From Streptomyces coeruleorubidus (lineage in GTDB: Bacteria; Actinomycetota; Actinomycetes; Streptomycetales; Streptomycetaceae): a DNA stretch of 64,000 nt. Positions within the stretch are counted from its first letter, which is position 1; every line of letters begins with the position of its first letter. The stretch is taken from positions 8,841,001-8,905,000 of the forward strand of contig NZ_CP023694.1 in NCBI RefSeq assembly GCF_008705135.1, in the 5' to 3' direction. A program made the position numbers and the translations under genes. Positions 17,310 through 26,101 of this stretch are shown one piece after another. Below the pieces are notes generated by a model that had not been told where the DNA came from, ran no database searches, and saw nothing but the letters and a program-made list of their open reading frames with translations.

Positions 17310-18983
17310 ATGGACGCCGACGTCATCGTCGTCGGAGCGGGCCTCGCAGGCCTGGTCGCGGCACACGAACTGACCAGCAGGGGCAGGAGGGTCGCCCTCG
17401 TCGACCAGGAGAACGCCGCCAACCTCGGGGGACAGGCCTTCTGGTCCTTCGGCGGGCTGTTCCTCGTCGACTCGCCGGAGCAGCGGCGGCTGGGCATCAA
17501 GGACTCCTTCGACCTCGCCTGGAGCGACTGGCGGGGCAGCGCGGGCTTCGACCGGCTGGACGACGAGGACACCTGGGCCGTGCGCTGGGCGCGCGCCTAC
17601 GTCGAGTTCGCCGCGGGGGAGAAGCGGTCCTGGCTGAACGGGCACGGCATCACGTTCCTGCCCACCGTCGGCTGGGCCGAGCGCGGCGACCTCACGGCGC
17701 ACGGGCACGGCAACACGGTGCCCCGCTTCCACATCGCCTGGGGCACCGGCACCGGTGTGGTGGAACCCTTCGTCCGCTACGCCAAGCAGGCCGCGCGCGA
17801 CGGACTGCTCACCTTCCACCACCGCCACCGCGTCGACGAACTGGTCATGCAGGACGGCAGCGCCCGGAGCGTGCGCGGCACGGTCCTGGCCGAGGACTCC
17901 TCACCCCGGGGCGTCGCCTCGAGCCGCGACGCCGTCGGCGAGTTCGAACTCACCGCCCAGGCCGTCGTCGTCACCAGCGGCGGCATCGGCGCCAACCACG
18001 ACATCATCCGCCGCTACTGGCCCGAGCGCCTCGGCACCCCGCCGCGGGAGATGGTCACCGGCGTACCGGCCCACGTCGACGGACGGATGCTCGACATCAG
18101 CGCCGAGGCCGGCGTACGGCTGGTCAACCGCGACCGCATGTGGCACTACACCGAGGGCCTGCAGAACTGGGACCCGATCTGGCCCGGCCACGGCATCCGC
18201 ATCCTGCCCGGCCCTTCCTCGATGTGGTTCGACGCCCTCGGCCGCCGCCTGCCCGGGCCCTACCTGCCCGGCTACGACACCCTCGGCACCCTGAAGCACC
18301 TGCGGACCACCGAGGACATCGCCGGGTACGACCACTCCTGGTTCATCCTCACGCAGAAGATCATCGAGAAGGAGTTCGCCCTGTCGGGCTCCGAGCAGAA
18401 CCCCGACATCACCGCCAAGGACCGCGCCGGGTTCCTGAAGGAACGCATCCTCGGCAAGGGCGCGCCCGGGCCGGTCGACGCGTTCCTGCGCAAGGGCGCC
18501 GACTTCGTGACCGCCCCCAGCGTCGAACAGCTCGTCGAGAAGATGAACGAGCTCACCGACAAGCCGCTCCTCGACGCGGCCGGGATCAAGCGCCAGATCG
18601 AGGCCCGCGACCTCCAGATCGCCAACCCCTACGCCAAGGACGCCCAGGTGCAGGGCATCCGCAACGCCCGCCGCTACATCGGCGACCGCCTCGGCCGGGT
18701 CGCCACCCCGCACCGCATCCTCGATCCGGCGGCCGGCCCCCTGATCGGCGTCAAGCTGCACATCCTCACCCGCAAGACGCTCGGCGGCATCCAGACGGAC
18801 CTCGACTCCCGCGCGCTCGGAGCCGACGGCAAGCCGGTGGAGGGGCTGTACGCGGCCGGCGAGGTCGCCGGATTCGGCGGCGGCGGTGTCCACGGCTACA
18901 ACGCGCTGGAGGGCACCTTCCTCGGCGGCTGCCTCTTCTCGGGGCGGGCGGCGGGGCGGGCGGCGGCGAAGCAGACCGCCTGA
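17310..18983 (+). CDS. FAD-binding dehydrogenase, fumarate-reductase/ketosteroid-dehydrogenase type
   Basis: The product is 557 residues, ATG at 17310 after GAAGAAGGG. The N-terminus has the FAD motif VIVVGAGLAGLVAAHEL, then NLGGQAFWSFGGLFLVDSP, which is typical of this subfamily. The C-terminus carries the second FAD contact AAGEVAGFGGGGVHGYNALEGTFLGGC. This is the flavocytochrome c/KstD-like fold, dehydrogenating a ring or aliphatic substrate that cannot be read from sequence. Operonic position behind tetR suggests it handles a small hydrophobic or aromatic compound sensed by that regulator. Confidence 0.9.
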   Translation: MDADVIVVGAGLAGLVAAHELTSRGRRVALVDQENAANLGGQAFWSFGGLFLVDSPEQRRLGIKDSFDLAWSDWRGSAGFDRLDDEDTWAVRWARAYVEFAAGEKRSWLNGHGITFLPTVGWAERGDLTAHGHGNTVPRFHIAWGTGTGVVEPFVRYAKQAARDGLLTFHHRHRVDELVMQDGSARSVRGTVLAEDSSPRGVASSRDAVGEFELTAQAVVVTSGGIGANHDIIRRYWPERLGTPPREMVTGVPAHVDGRMLDISAEAGVRLVNRDRMWHYTEGLQNWDPIWPGHGIRILPGPSSMWFDALGRRLPGPYLPGYDTLGTLKHLRTTEDIAGYDHSWFILTQKIIEKEFALSGSEQNPDITAKDRAGFLKERILGKGAPGPVDAFLRKGADFVTAPSVEQLVEKMNELTDKPLLDAAGIKRQIEARDLQIANPYAKDAQVQGIRNARRYIGDRLGRVATPHRILDPAAGPLIGVKLHILTRKTLGGIQTDLDSRALGADGKPVEGLYAAGEVAGFGGGGVHGYNALEGTFLGGCLFSGRAAGRAAAKQTA

Positions 18984-19006
18984 CCGTGCCCGGACGGCCC
19001 GCCTCC

Positions 19007-19357
19007 TCAGCTCCGCACGAGGCGGGCCAGCACCGTGGCGTGGCTCTCTTCCGGCGTCTTCGACGCGGTCAGCAGCGTCACATCCCCCTTGCGGGCCAGG
19101 TCGCGGACGTGGTCGAGGAGCTCGGCCGCCTCGTCGGCGGCCAGCTCCGCCTCGTACCGCCCGGCGAACTCCTCGTACGAGCCCTCGCCGGCGTGGTACC
19201 AGCGGCGCAGCTCCGTCGACGGGGTGATCGCCTTCGGCCACTCGTCCACCCGCGCCGCGTCCTTCGCCAGCCCCCGCGGCCACAGCCGGTCGACCAGGAC
19301 ACGCACCCCGTCCTCCGGCTCGGGAGGATCATAGACGCGGCGTACGCGGACGCTCAT
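19007..19357 (-). CDS. DUF488 family protein
   Basis: The product is 116 residues, ATG at 19357 (MSVRVRRVYD). Family signatures VLVDRLWPRGLAKDAARVDEW, RWYHAGEGSYEEFAGRY and VTLLTASKTPEESHA are all present, and the length is normal for the short DUF488 branch (YeaO-like). No catalytic function is established. It stands alone, convergent with the FAD dehydrogenase and divergent from the DUF6098-like gene. Confidence 0.9.
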   Translation of the reverse strand: MSVRVRRVYDPPEPEDGVRVLVDRLWPRGLAKDAARVDEWPKAITPSTELRRWYHAGEGSYEEFAGRYEAELAADEAAELLDHVRDLARKGDVTLLTASKTPEESHATVLARLVRS

Positions 19358-19507
19358 GCTCGGCCCCTTCTGCTGCTGCGGCGGACGGATGTGCCGCGAG
19401 CGTAACCCCGGCCGGGCGCCGGCACCCGTCCGCGCCGAAGGACCGATTCCGCTCGCGCCGAGCGGGTACTCCGTCCGCCTGACGGCGTCGAGGGAGGAGG
19501 ACACGAC

Positions 19508-19951
19508 ATGAGTGGATCGGACGACCTGCCGGTCGTGCGCACACTCGCCGAGCTCACCGAGCTGGTCGAAGAGCATCAGGGCCTGTACGTCCGCTGGTCG
19601 CGCGGCCCCGCGACCGATCTCCGCGACGTGTCCAGCACCGACGATCTGACGGGCGTGCCCATGCCGGGCCTGTCCGCCAATCCGCTCGACGTCGAGGACT
19701 GGTGGGAGGACCGGCCCGTCCGGGTGTGGGTGGCGCGTCGCCTGCACGACTACGCCCATCTGCCGCACGAGAAGGGTCCCGGTGTGCGGGCCTGGGTGCT
19801 CGCGGGCCAGGAGACCTCCCGCGGGCCGGACAACGAACCGCTGGTCACCGACGCCCGGCCGATGTGCTGGATCGACCAGCAGGTGATCGACGAGGCGAAG
19901 GCGGAGGTGTCCCGGCAGGAGAACCCCTGGGGGCCGCTGCGCCGCAGCTGA
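19508..19951 (+). CDS. Conserved actinobacterial protein, probably DUF6098 family
   Basis: The product is 147 residues, ATG at 19508 after GGGAGGAGG. Recognisable blocks are LYVRWSRGPATDL, LSANPLDVEDWWEDRPVRVWVARRLHDYAHL and WVLAGQETSRGPDNEPLV. The Arg-Trp-Ser and Trp-rich centre and the length resemble proteins I know as DUF6098. It is soluble with no signal peptide and no known function. A strong bidirectional hairpin follows. Confidence 0.8.
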   Translation: MSGSDDLPVVRTLAELTELVEEHQGLYVRWSRGPATDLRDVSSTDDLTGVPMPGLSANPLDVEDWWEDRPVRVWVARRLHDYAHLPHEKGPGVRAWVLAGQETSRGPDNEPLVTDARPMCWIDQQVIDEAKAEVSRQENPWGPLRRS

Positions 19952-19969
19952 GGCCCCCAGGGGGAGTAG

Positions 19970-19994
19970 GGGGCGCCGACCGGAGTGGCGCCCC
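19970..19994. terminator. Bidirectional terminator between DUF6098-like and whiB-type genes
   Basis: GGGGCGCC (19970-19977) pairs with GGCGCCCC (19987-19994) around a 9-base loop. A shorter GGCCCCCAGGGGG hairpin lies just before it. The gap is 57 bases between two convergent stops. Confidence 0.65.
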
Positions 19995-20008
19995 GGGCCA
20001 AAGTGGCG

Positions 20009-20260
20009 TCAGCCGGAGCGCCGCCGGGCCGCCGCCCGCCGCTTCAGCGCGCGCCGTTCCGTCTCGCTGGTTCCGCCCCACACGCCGATGGACTGCCCCG
20101 TGTCCAGCGCCCACTGCAGGCACGGCTCCTGGACGGGGCAGCGCCGGCACACCGCCTTGGCCTGCTCCGTCTGCATCAGGGCCGGGCCGGAGGTGCCGAT
20201 CGGGAAGAAGAGCTCGGGGTCCTCGTGCCGGCAGGCAGCGTGGTCTCGCCAGTTGTCCAT
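20009..20260 (-). CDS. WhiB-family iron-sulfur transcription factor (WblE/WhiB1-like)
   Basis: The product is 83 residues, ATG at 20260. The four cluster-binding cysteines are Cys10, Cys38, Cys41 and Cys47, in the family spacing C-x27-C-x2-C-x5-C. The GVWGG turn (SIGVWGGTSETERR) and the basic tail RRAAARRRSG are intact. The sequence around DPELFFPIGTSGPAL is closest to the WblE/WhiB1 branch, whose [4Fe-4S] cluster reacts with nitric oxide and which binds the major sigma factor region 4. This is probably a paralogue of the essential chromosomal WblE. Confidence 0.93.
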   Translation of the reverse strand: MDNWRDHAACRHEDPELFFPIGTSGPALMQTEQAKAVCRRCPVQEPCLQWALDTGQSIGVWGGTSETERRALKRRAAARRRSG

Positions 20261-20361
20261 CGAAGTCACCTGCGATCGCAGTAGAAACGTGCCCGTTCGG
20301 ATGATTGCTCCTTTTCGGGTCACCTGTCGACGCGTGGTGAAACAGCGCCGCCCGGACACGC

Positions 20362-21579
20362 TCACTCCTCGCGCATGCCCCAGGGTGAGCCGTAGGCGGT
20401 CAGCAGGTCCAGGAACGGGCGGGCCGGGAAGGCCTCCGGGCCGAGCACACCGGCGCCGGACCAGGCGCCCGTGGCGAGGAGTTCGAGTGCCACGACGGGG
20501 TTGACGGCGGTCTGCCACACCACGGCCTGAGAGCCGTACTCCGCCATGGACCACTGGTTGTCGACCACGTGGTAGAGGTACACCTCGCGCGGCTTGCCGT
20601 CCCGCACGCCCCGCACCCACGTGCCCGCGCACGTCTTCCCGTGCATGCGTTCGCCGAGCGTCGCCGGGTCGGGCAGGCACGCGGCGACCACGTCCCGGGG
20701 CGAGACCGCCACCGAACTGTCCGGACCCGGCACGGCCACCGGATCGGTGCGGTCCAGGCCCAGCAGGTGCAGCGTCTTCAGCGTCTCGACGAACTCGCCG
20801 CCCAGGCCGTATTTGAAGGTGACGCGGCGCGCGTCGACCCAGCGCGGGACGAGCAGTACCTCCTCGTGCTCGACGTTCACGCACTCGACCGGGCCGATGC
20901 CCTCGGGGAAGTCGAAGACCTCGGGCTCGCTGAAGGGTTCGGTGGTGAACCAGCCCCGGTCGGCCTCGTAGACGACCGGAGGGTTGAGGCACTCCTCGAT
21001 GGTGGTCCAGATGTTGAACGAGGGCGCGAAGCGGTAGCCGTCGACCGTCAGGTTCGCGCCGTCGCGGACGCCGATCTCCTCGATCTCGTCGAAGAGTTCG
21101 TCCGCGGCGTACCGCGCGAAGACGTCCGACAGGCCCGGCTCCACGCCCATGCCGACGAGGGCCAGCACACCCTCCTTCTCCCAGTCGGCCGCCTGCGCGA
21201 ACTGCTCGTCGCCGAGCTTGACCCCGCACTCCTCGTACGGCCGCTCGGCGTGCGGCCGGGACAGCGACATCGCCATGTCGACATACGTGGCGCCCGCGGC
21301 GCGGGCCGCGCGGAAGAGCGGCATCACGAACCGGGGATCGGTGGCGTTGAGCAGGAGGTCGCAGCGGTGCCGCGCCAGCAGCCCGGCCACCGCCGCCTCG
21401 TCGCCCGCGTCCACCTGTCCGGCGGTGAACCGTGCATCACCGCCGAGCGCCGCGACCGCCGCCTCGGCCCTGCCCCGGTCGTAGTCGGCCACCACCATCG
21501 CCTCGAAGAACGGCCGCCGGGCCGCGATCCGGGTGATCGCGCCGCCCACACCTCCGGCACCCACGAGCAGTACACGCAT
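20362..21579 (-). CDS. Saccharopine dehydrogenase-like oxidoreductase
   Basis: The product is 405 residues, ATG at 21579 after AAAGGGAG. The NAD(P)-binding Rossmann motif MRVLLVGAGGVGGAITRIAARR opens the protein, followed by LLLNATDPRFVMPLFRAARAAGATYVDMA and GMGVEPGLSDVFARYA, which are typical of saccharopine dehydrogenase/homospermidine-synthase-like enzymes. The exact substrate is unclear; lysine-, spermidine- or carboxynorspermidine-type C-N bond chemistry is usual. It is divergent from a tetR gene 113 bases away, which is the likely regulator. Confidence 0.87.
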   Translation of the reverse strand: MRVLLVGAGGVGGAITRIAARRPFFEAMVVADYDRGRAEAAVAALGGDARFTAGQVDAGDEAAVAGLLARHRCDLLLNATDPRFVMPLFRAARAAGATYVDMAMSLSRPHAERPYEECGVKLGDEQFAQAADWEKEGVLALVGMGVEPGLSDVFARYAADELFDEIEEIGVRDGANLTVDGYRFAPSFNIWTTIEECLNPPVVYEADRGWFTTEPFSEPEVFDFPEGIGPVECVNVEHEEVLLVPRWVDARRVTFKYGLGGEFVETLKTLHLLGLDRTDPVAVPGPDSSVAVSPRDVVAACLPDPATLGERMHGKTCAGTWVRGVRDGKPREVYLYHVVDNQWSMAEYGSQAVVWQTAVNPVVALELLATGAWSGAGVLGPEAFPARPFLDLLTAYGSPWGMREE

Positions 21580-21692
21580 GACAGAAACTCCCTTTTGCGA
21601 AGAACGTGGCGCGCCCTCGGGGAGATACAACGCCGCCCCGTGACTTAAGGTCAATGGCGTTGGCATAAGGAGCAGCATGGAGGGAGTCCGTC

Positions 21693-22400
21693 GTGCCGAA
21701 GCCCGTGGTGCCGGAGGAGAAACGCCGCAGGCGCAGGCCCACCAAGAGCGGCACCGTGCTGTCCGAACAGCTGATCGTCGACACGGCGCTGCGCATGCTG
21801 CGCGAACACGGCAGCGCCGGGCTGACCGCCCGCAGGCTCGGTCTGGCCCTGGATGCCGACCCGAGCACGCTCTACCGGTATTTCCGGGGCATGGACGATC
21901 TGACGCTCGCCATCGGCGACGCGCTGATCGGGCAGGCGCTCCGCGGCTGGGTGCCGACGGGGGAGTGGCGGGCGGATCTGCGGGCCGTCGGGCTGCGCAT
22001 CCACGCCGCGTACATGGAGCATCCGCAGGCGGCCGTGCTCACCGCGAGCCGCGTCTCGGGCCGGGCCCACGAACTCGCGGCCGACGAGGCCGTCCTGGAC
22101 ATCCTGCGCACGGCGGGCTTCCCGGTGCCGGACGCCGTGCGCGTCTACCACGCCTTCGTCGACACCACACTGGCCTTCGCCGCGCTCGACGCCGCCTCCC
22201 TGGCCCTGCCCAGCGCCGCGCTGCGGGCCGACGAGGAGATGTGGCGCTCGACGTACGCACGCCTGCCGGCCACCACCCACCCCCGCATCGCGGAGGCCGC
22301 ACCCCTGCTCGCCACGCGGATGCTCACCAGCGCCTATCCGACCGCCCTGGACATGCTGCTGGACAGCGCGGGGGCCCAACTGGAGGACGTCCGGGACTAG
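21693..22400 (+). CDS. TetR-family transcriptional regulator
   Basis: The product is 235 residues. The GTG at 21693 follows GGAGGGA at a good distance; an ATG at 21677 is in another frame. Helix-turn-helix: QLIVDTALRMLREHGSAGLTARRLGLALDADPSTLYRYFRG. The C-terminal domain resembles TetR_C members with a small ligand pocket. It lies divergently from the saccharopine-dehydrogenase-like gene, its probable target. The stop codon overlaps a short palindrome that begins a 16-bp tandem repeat. Confidence 0.92.
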   Translation: MPKPVVPEEKRRRRRPTKSGTVLSEQLIVDTALRMLREHGSAGLTARRLGLALDADPSTLYRYFRGMDDLTLAIGDALIGQALRGWVPTGEWRADLRAVGLRIHAAYMEHPQAAVLTASRVSGRAHELAADEAVLDILRTAGFPVPDAVRVYHAFVDTTLAFAALDAASLALPSAALRADEEMWRSTYARLPATTHPRIAEAAPLLATRMLTSAYPTALDMLLDSAGAQLEDVRD

Positions 22401-22441
22401 GGGGTGTCACACCCCCTGGGCGTCACACCCCCTGGGCGTCA
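22400..22441. repeat. Terminator palindrome plus 16-bp tandem repeat between convergent genes
   Basis: GGGGGTGT-C-ACACCCCC (22400-22416) is a perfect palindrome. It overlaps two head-to-tail copies of GTCACACCCCCTGGGC (22406-22421 and 22422-22437) and the start of a third, which runs into the stop codon of the lysG-type gene (minus strand, 22439-22441). It probably works as a terminator for both genes. The unit resembles that of the large array at 57502-58067. Confidence 0.7.
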
Positions 22442-23338
22442 CGCCCGCAGTGCCTCCCCGGCAGTTGCCGTCACCGTCTCGGCCACCTGCACCAGCGCGG
22501 GCGAGTCGAGCTTCCACTGCTGCCAGTACAGCGGCACGTCCACCGTCCGGCCCGGGGCGAATTCGACCAGCCGCCCGGTGCGCAGCAGCGGGTCCGCCTG
22601 GGCCTCGGGCACCAGGCCCCAGCCCAGCCCGGCGGCCACGGCCTCGACGAAACCCTCCGAGGTCGGCACGTAGTGCCGCAGCGCGCTCGCGCTGCTCCGC
22701 CCCCGGGTGAGCCGGCGCACGAAGCCGTCCTGGAAGTCGTCCCGCCGGTCGAAGGCCACCACGGGCAGGTCGGGGAGCACCTGGTCCAGCGGTCCGTCGA
22801 GGTGGCGCGCGGCGAAGTCCGGCGCGGCCACGGGGATGTAGCGCATCCGCCCCAGCGACCGGACGGAACACCCCGGCACGGGATCCGGCGAGGAGGTCAC
22901 CGCCGCCATCACCACCCCCTCCCTGAGCAGCGCCGCCGTGTGATCCTCGTCTTCCCGGCGCAGCTCGAAGCAGAGCCGCAGTTCCTCCGGCACGCGCGTG
23001 AGCACCCGGAGGAACCAGGTGGCCAGCGAGTCCGCGTTCACCGCCACCGACACCCGGGTCGGCTCCCCGGTCCCGCTCAGCCCGAGCTCCGTGTACGCGT
23101 CCCGTTCCAACCGCGCCACCTGCCGGGCCAGCCGCACCAGCACCTCGCCCGACTCGGTCGGCCGCACCGGCTTGGTCCGCAGCAGCAGCACCCGTCCCGT
23201 GCGCTGCTCCAGCGCCTTCACACGCTGACTGATCGCCGACGGCGTCACATGCAGCGCGGCCGCCGCCGCGTCGAACGTCCCCTCGTCCACGACCGCGAGC
23301 AGGGTCCGTACCTGGTCCAGCGGGAGATCGGTCACCAT
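22439..23338 (-). CDS. LysG/ArgP-type LysR-family regulator
   Basis: The product is 299 residues, ATG at 23338. The N-terminal helix-turn-helix LDQVRTLLAVVDEGTFDAAAAALHVTPSAISQRVKALEQRTG is the signature of the ArgP/LysG branch. The effector domain includes YWQQWKLDSP near the C-terminus, also typical. LysG in Corynebacterium activates lysE when basic amino acids accumulate, and here the gene is exactly divergent from a lysE-type exporter, 69 bases away. Regulation of that exporter is therefore a strong inference. Confidence 0.93.
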   Translation of the reverse strand: MVTDLPLDQVRTLLAVVDEGTFDAAAAALHVTPSAISQRVKALEQRTGRVLLLRTKPVRPTESGEVLVRLARQVARLERDAYTELGLSGTGEPTRVSVAVNADSLATWFLRVLTRVPEELRLCFELRREDEDHTAALLREGVVMAAVTSSPDPVPGCSVRSLGRMRYIPVAAPDFAARHLDGPLDQVLPDLPVVAFDRRDDFQDGFVRRLTRGRSSASALRHYVPTSEGFVEAVAAGLGWGLVPEAQADPLLRTGRLVEFAPGRTVDVPLYWQQWKLDSPALVQVAETVTATAGEALRA

Positions 23339-23407
23339 CACGGCTGCTAATGATACGTAAGAATCTTTAGCTGGACCCGGATCGGGCCCGTCCGTAGCGT
23401 CGACGCC
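23339..23407. promoter_or_regulatory. Divergent lysG-lysE promoter region
   Basis: The 69-base gap is locally AT-rich (GATACGTAAGAATCTTTAG), which is unusual in this DNA and marks the likely LysR-type binding and promoter region. I cannot place -10 and -35 elements confidently. Confidence 0.5.
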
Positions 23408-24025
23408 ATGACCAGCACCTTCACGGCCGGCGCCGCCGGTTTCGGCACCGGACTGTCCCTCATCGTCGCCATCGGCGCCCAGAACGCCTTCGTCCTGCGC
23501 CAGGGCATCCGCCGCCAGGCCGTCCTCGCCGTCGTCGCCATCTGCGCCCTGTCCGACGCAGCGCTCATCGCCCTCGGCGTCGGCGGGGTCGGTGCGGTGG
23601 TGGTGACCTGGCCGGGCGCACTGAAGGCGGTCGGCTGGATCGGCGGCGCGTTCCTGCTGGGCTACGGCGCCCTGGCCGCCCGCCGGGTGTTCCGGCCCGA
23701 CGGTGGCGCACTGAAGACGGAGGGGGAGGCGGCCGGATCGATGCGCCGGGCGGTGCTCACCTGCCTGGCGATGACCTGGCTCAATCCGCACGTCTACCTC
23801 GACACCGTGTTCCTGCTCGGCTCCGTCGCCGCCGACCACGGCCCGCTGCGCTGGACCTTCGGTCTCGGCGCCGTGCTGGCCAGCCTTTGCTGGTTCACCG
23901 CCCTCGGCTTCGGCGCCCGGATGCTCGGCCGCTTCCTCGCCAAGCCGTCCGCCTGGCGGATCCTGGACGGCCTGGTCGCCGCCACCATGATCGTGCTCGG
24001 TGCCGTGCTGATCGCCGGAAGCTGA
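23408..24025 (+). CDS. LysE/ArgO-type amino-acid exporter
   Basis: The product is 205 residues, ATG at 23408. Family motif GAQNAFVLRQGI is intact near the N-terminus, and WLNPHVYLDTVFLLGS in the middle. Five or six membrane helices are evident. This subfamily exports lysine and arginine by proton exchange. The gene is divergent from its LysG-type regulator. No amino-acid biosynthesis genes are adjacent, but a PLP-dependent basic amino-acid decarboxylase gene lies 2 kb away. Confidence 0.93.
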   Translation: MTSTFTAGAAGFGTGLSLIVAIGAQNAFVLRQGIRRQAVLAVVAICALSDAALIALGVGGVGAVVVTWPGALKAVGWIGGAFLLGYGALAARRVFRPDGGALKTEGEAAGSMRRAVLTCLAMTWLNPHVYLDTVFLLGSVAADHGPLRWTFGLGAVLASLCWFTALGFGARMLGRFLAKPSAWRILDGLVAATMIVLGAVLIAGS

Positions 24026-24106
24026 GACCGGCCGCCGCGCGCTCGGCGACCGGTGCGATAGTGATCCCCGCCCAGAAAGATGTAGCGGACATCGAGGAAG
24101 CGGCGA

Positions 24107-25384
24107 GTGGACGCGAGCGAGAGCAAGACGGCAGAGCAGGACCCGGAGCCGCACGCGCCCCGGCGGCGCTGGGCCATGGACACCCGCCCCCTGCGCCGCC
24201 CCGCCTACCGGCGGCTGTGGGGCTCGACCATCGTCACGGCCGTCGGCAGCCAGCTCACCGCCGTCGCCGTGCCCAAGCAGATCTACGACATCACCGGCTC
24301 CTCGGCATGGGTCGGCGCCGCGAGCCTGGCCGGCCTGGTGCCGCTGATCGTGTTCGCGCTGTGGGGCGGCGCGATCGCCGACACCATGGACCGGCGCAAG
24401 CTGCTGCTGATCACCAACATCGGCATCGCCGTGACCTCGCTGCTCTTCTGGCTCCAGGCCTTCACCGGCCTGGAGTCGGTGGCCGCGCTCATGGTGCTGC
24501 TCGCCGTGCAGCAGGCCTTCTGGGGCCTGAACGCACCGGCCCGCAACGCCTCCATCGCCCGCCTGGTCCCCGAGGACGAACTGCCCGCGGCGAACGCCCT
24601 CGGCTCGACCGTGATGCAGACCGGTCAGGTGGCGGGCCCGCTGCTGGCCGGCGCCCTCATCCCCGTCATCGGGCTGCCCGAGCTGTACCTCATCGACGCG
24701 CTGGCCCTGTGCGTGACCGTGTGGGCGGTGTACCGGCTGCCGTCGCTGCCGCCCCTCGGCACGGCGGTCCGCCGCGCGGGCGTGAGGGAGATAGCCGCCG
24801 GATTCCGCTACATCTCCGGGCACACCGTGCTGCTGCTGTCCTTCCTCGCCGACATCATCGCCATGGTCCTCGGCATGCCCCGGGCCCTGTTCCCGCAGCT
24901 CGCCGCCCAGACCTACGCCCCGTACGGCGAGGGGCTGGCGCTGGGTCTGCTGTTCGCGGCGATTCCCATCGGTGCCGTGCTCGGCGGACTGTTCTCCGGC
25001 ACCTTCTCCCGGGCCCGCCGGCACGGCTGGATGGTCATCGGGTCGGTGGTCGTCTGGGGCGCGGCCATCACGGGCTTCGGGCTGAGCGGCAACCTGTGGG
25101 TGGGGGTGGCGTTCCTCGCCGTGGCCGGGGTGGCCGACATGGTGTCGATGGTCTTCCGCGGGGCGATCCTGCTGTCCGCCGCGACCGACGAGATGCGCGG
25201 GCGCATGCAGGGCGTCTTCACCGTCGTCGTGGCGGGCGGCCCGCGCCTCGCCGACATGCTGCACGGCACAGCGGGCTCGGCCTTCGGCCCCCGTACCGCC
25301 GTCGCGGGCGGCGGGCTGCTCGTCGTCGCCGTGATGCTGGTCCTGGCCGCTGCCGTACCGGCGCTGCGGCGCTACCGCGTCTGA
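24107..25384 (+). CDS. MFS transporter, EntS-like
   Basis: The product is 425 residues. The GTG at 24107 follows GAGGAAG. About 12 hydrophobic segments are present, and the loop ADTMDRRKLLLITN after the second helix is the MFS motif A equivalent. The N-terminal soluble 25 residues are acidic then Arg-rich. The fold and motif resemble enterobactin-exporter (EntS)-type and MFS_3 proteins, which export siderophores or drugs. The gene sits 81 bases downstream of lysE but with its own leader. Substrate unknown. Confidence 0.88.
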   Translation: MDASESKTAEQDPEPHAPRRRWAMDTRPLRRPAYRRLWGSTIVTAVGSQLTAVAVPKQIYDITGSSAWVGAASLAGLVPLIVFALWGGAIADTMDRRKLLLITNIGIAVTSLLFWLQAFTGLESVAALMVLLAVQQAFWGLNAPARNASIARLVPEDELPAANALGSTVMQTGQVAGPLLAGALIPVIGLPELYLIDALALCVTVWAVYRLPSLPPLGTAVRRAGVREIAAGFRYISGHTVLLLSFLADIIAMVLGMPRALFPQLAAQTYAPYGEGLALGLLFAAIPIGAVLGGLFSGTFSRARRHGWMVIGSVVVWGAAITGFGLSGNLWVGVAFLAVAGVADMVSMVFRGAILLSAATDEMRGRMQGVFTVVVAGGPRLADMLHGTAGSAFGPRTAVAGGGLLVVAVMLVLAAAVPALRRYRV

Positions 25385-25388
25385 CGGC

Positions 25389-25844
25389 TCACAGGGCGCC
25401 TCGCCGGTGCAGCGTGTACTGCTCCATCAGCTTGCCCCGGGTCATCTCCAGCCGGTGTGCGAGCACCTCGGCGACATTCCGCACCAGCATCAGCCCGAGC
25501 TCCGTGTCCTCCTCGCACCGCGCCAGCACGGCCCTCGCGTCGAACTCGTAGGCCCGCACGGGGCTGAACGCCACCGCGCCGAAGTCCCAGGTGTAGGGCG
25601 GGAACAGCCAGGACCAGCCGAGCAGGTCGCCCGCGCCGAGGCTGGCCACGGTCACCCGCTGGAGCGAGTTCACCTGCTGGTCCAGGGAGACCGCGCCGGA
25701 GCGGATGACCCAGAAGCGGTCGGCCGTGGCGCCCGCCTCGAAGATCCGGGCGTCCTCGGGGAAGGACACCTCCCGGGCGAGCGTCATCAGACGCTGCCGC
25801 TGGGGCGGCGGCAGGGCGGTCAGGAGTTTGATCGCTTTGGTCAT
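25389..25844 (-). CDS. Cyclic nucleotide-binding domain protein lacking a DNA-binding domain
   Basis: The product is 151 residues, ATG at 25844. It is a single Crp/Fnr-type sensor domain: FPEDARIFEAGATADRFWVIRSGAVSLDQQ, then LGAGDLLGWSWLFPPYTWDFGAVAFSPVRAYEFDARAVLARC, and the C-helix MLVRNVAEVLAHRLEMTRGKLMEQY. There is no helix-turn-helix behind the C-helix. It therefore is unlikely to bind DNA directly; partner proteins are unknown. The phosphate-binding cassette is degenerate, so the ligand may not be cAMP. It is convergent with the MFS gene, four bases apart. Confidence 0.85.
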   Translation of the reverse strand: MTKAIKLLTALPPPQRQRLMTLAREVSFPEDARIFEAGATADRFWVIRSGAVSLDQQVNSLQRVTVASLGAGDLLGWSWLFPPYTWDFGAVAFSPVRAYEFDARAVLARCEEDTELGLMLVRNVAEVLAHRLEMTRGKLMEQYTLHRRGAL

Positions 25845-25954
25845 GCGGAGCTCCTCGCCGGGCGGTCGACTTCGGTGCTTTCCCTACGCCCATTTCAGCC
25901 GCTGGCGGGTCCCAGGGCACCTCGGCGTGCGCAACTTTCCCGGGGCATGAAAAA

Positions 25955-25986
25955 GCCCTGGCTGGACGGGGGAGACCAGCCAGGGC
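25955..25986 (-). terminator. Rho-independent-type terminator of the decarboxylase gene
   Basis: Read on the minus strand, an 11-base perfect stem GCCCTGGCTGG/CCAGCCAGGGC with a 10-base loop is followed directly by TTTTT. It lies about 115 bases after the stop of the decarboxylase gene, and is among the few in the window with a real U-run. Confidence 0.8.
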
Positions 25987-26101
25987 CGTAAGCGGTGGTG
26001 CGGAGGACGGTGGGTCGACTCCGGCACCACGTATGAGTGAACGGTAAACCATCCAGGGGGCGTGCGGGCACCCGGGACCGGGTTGCGTGACCCGTTTCAC
26101 T

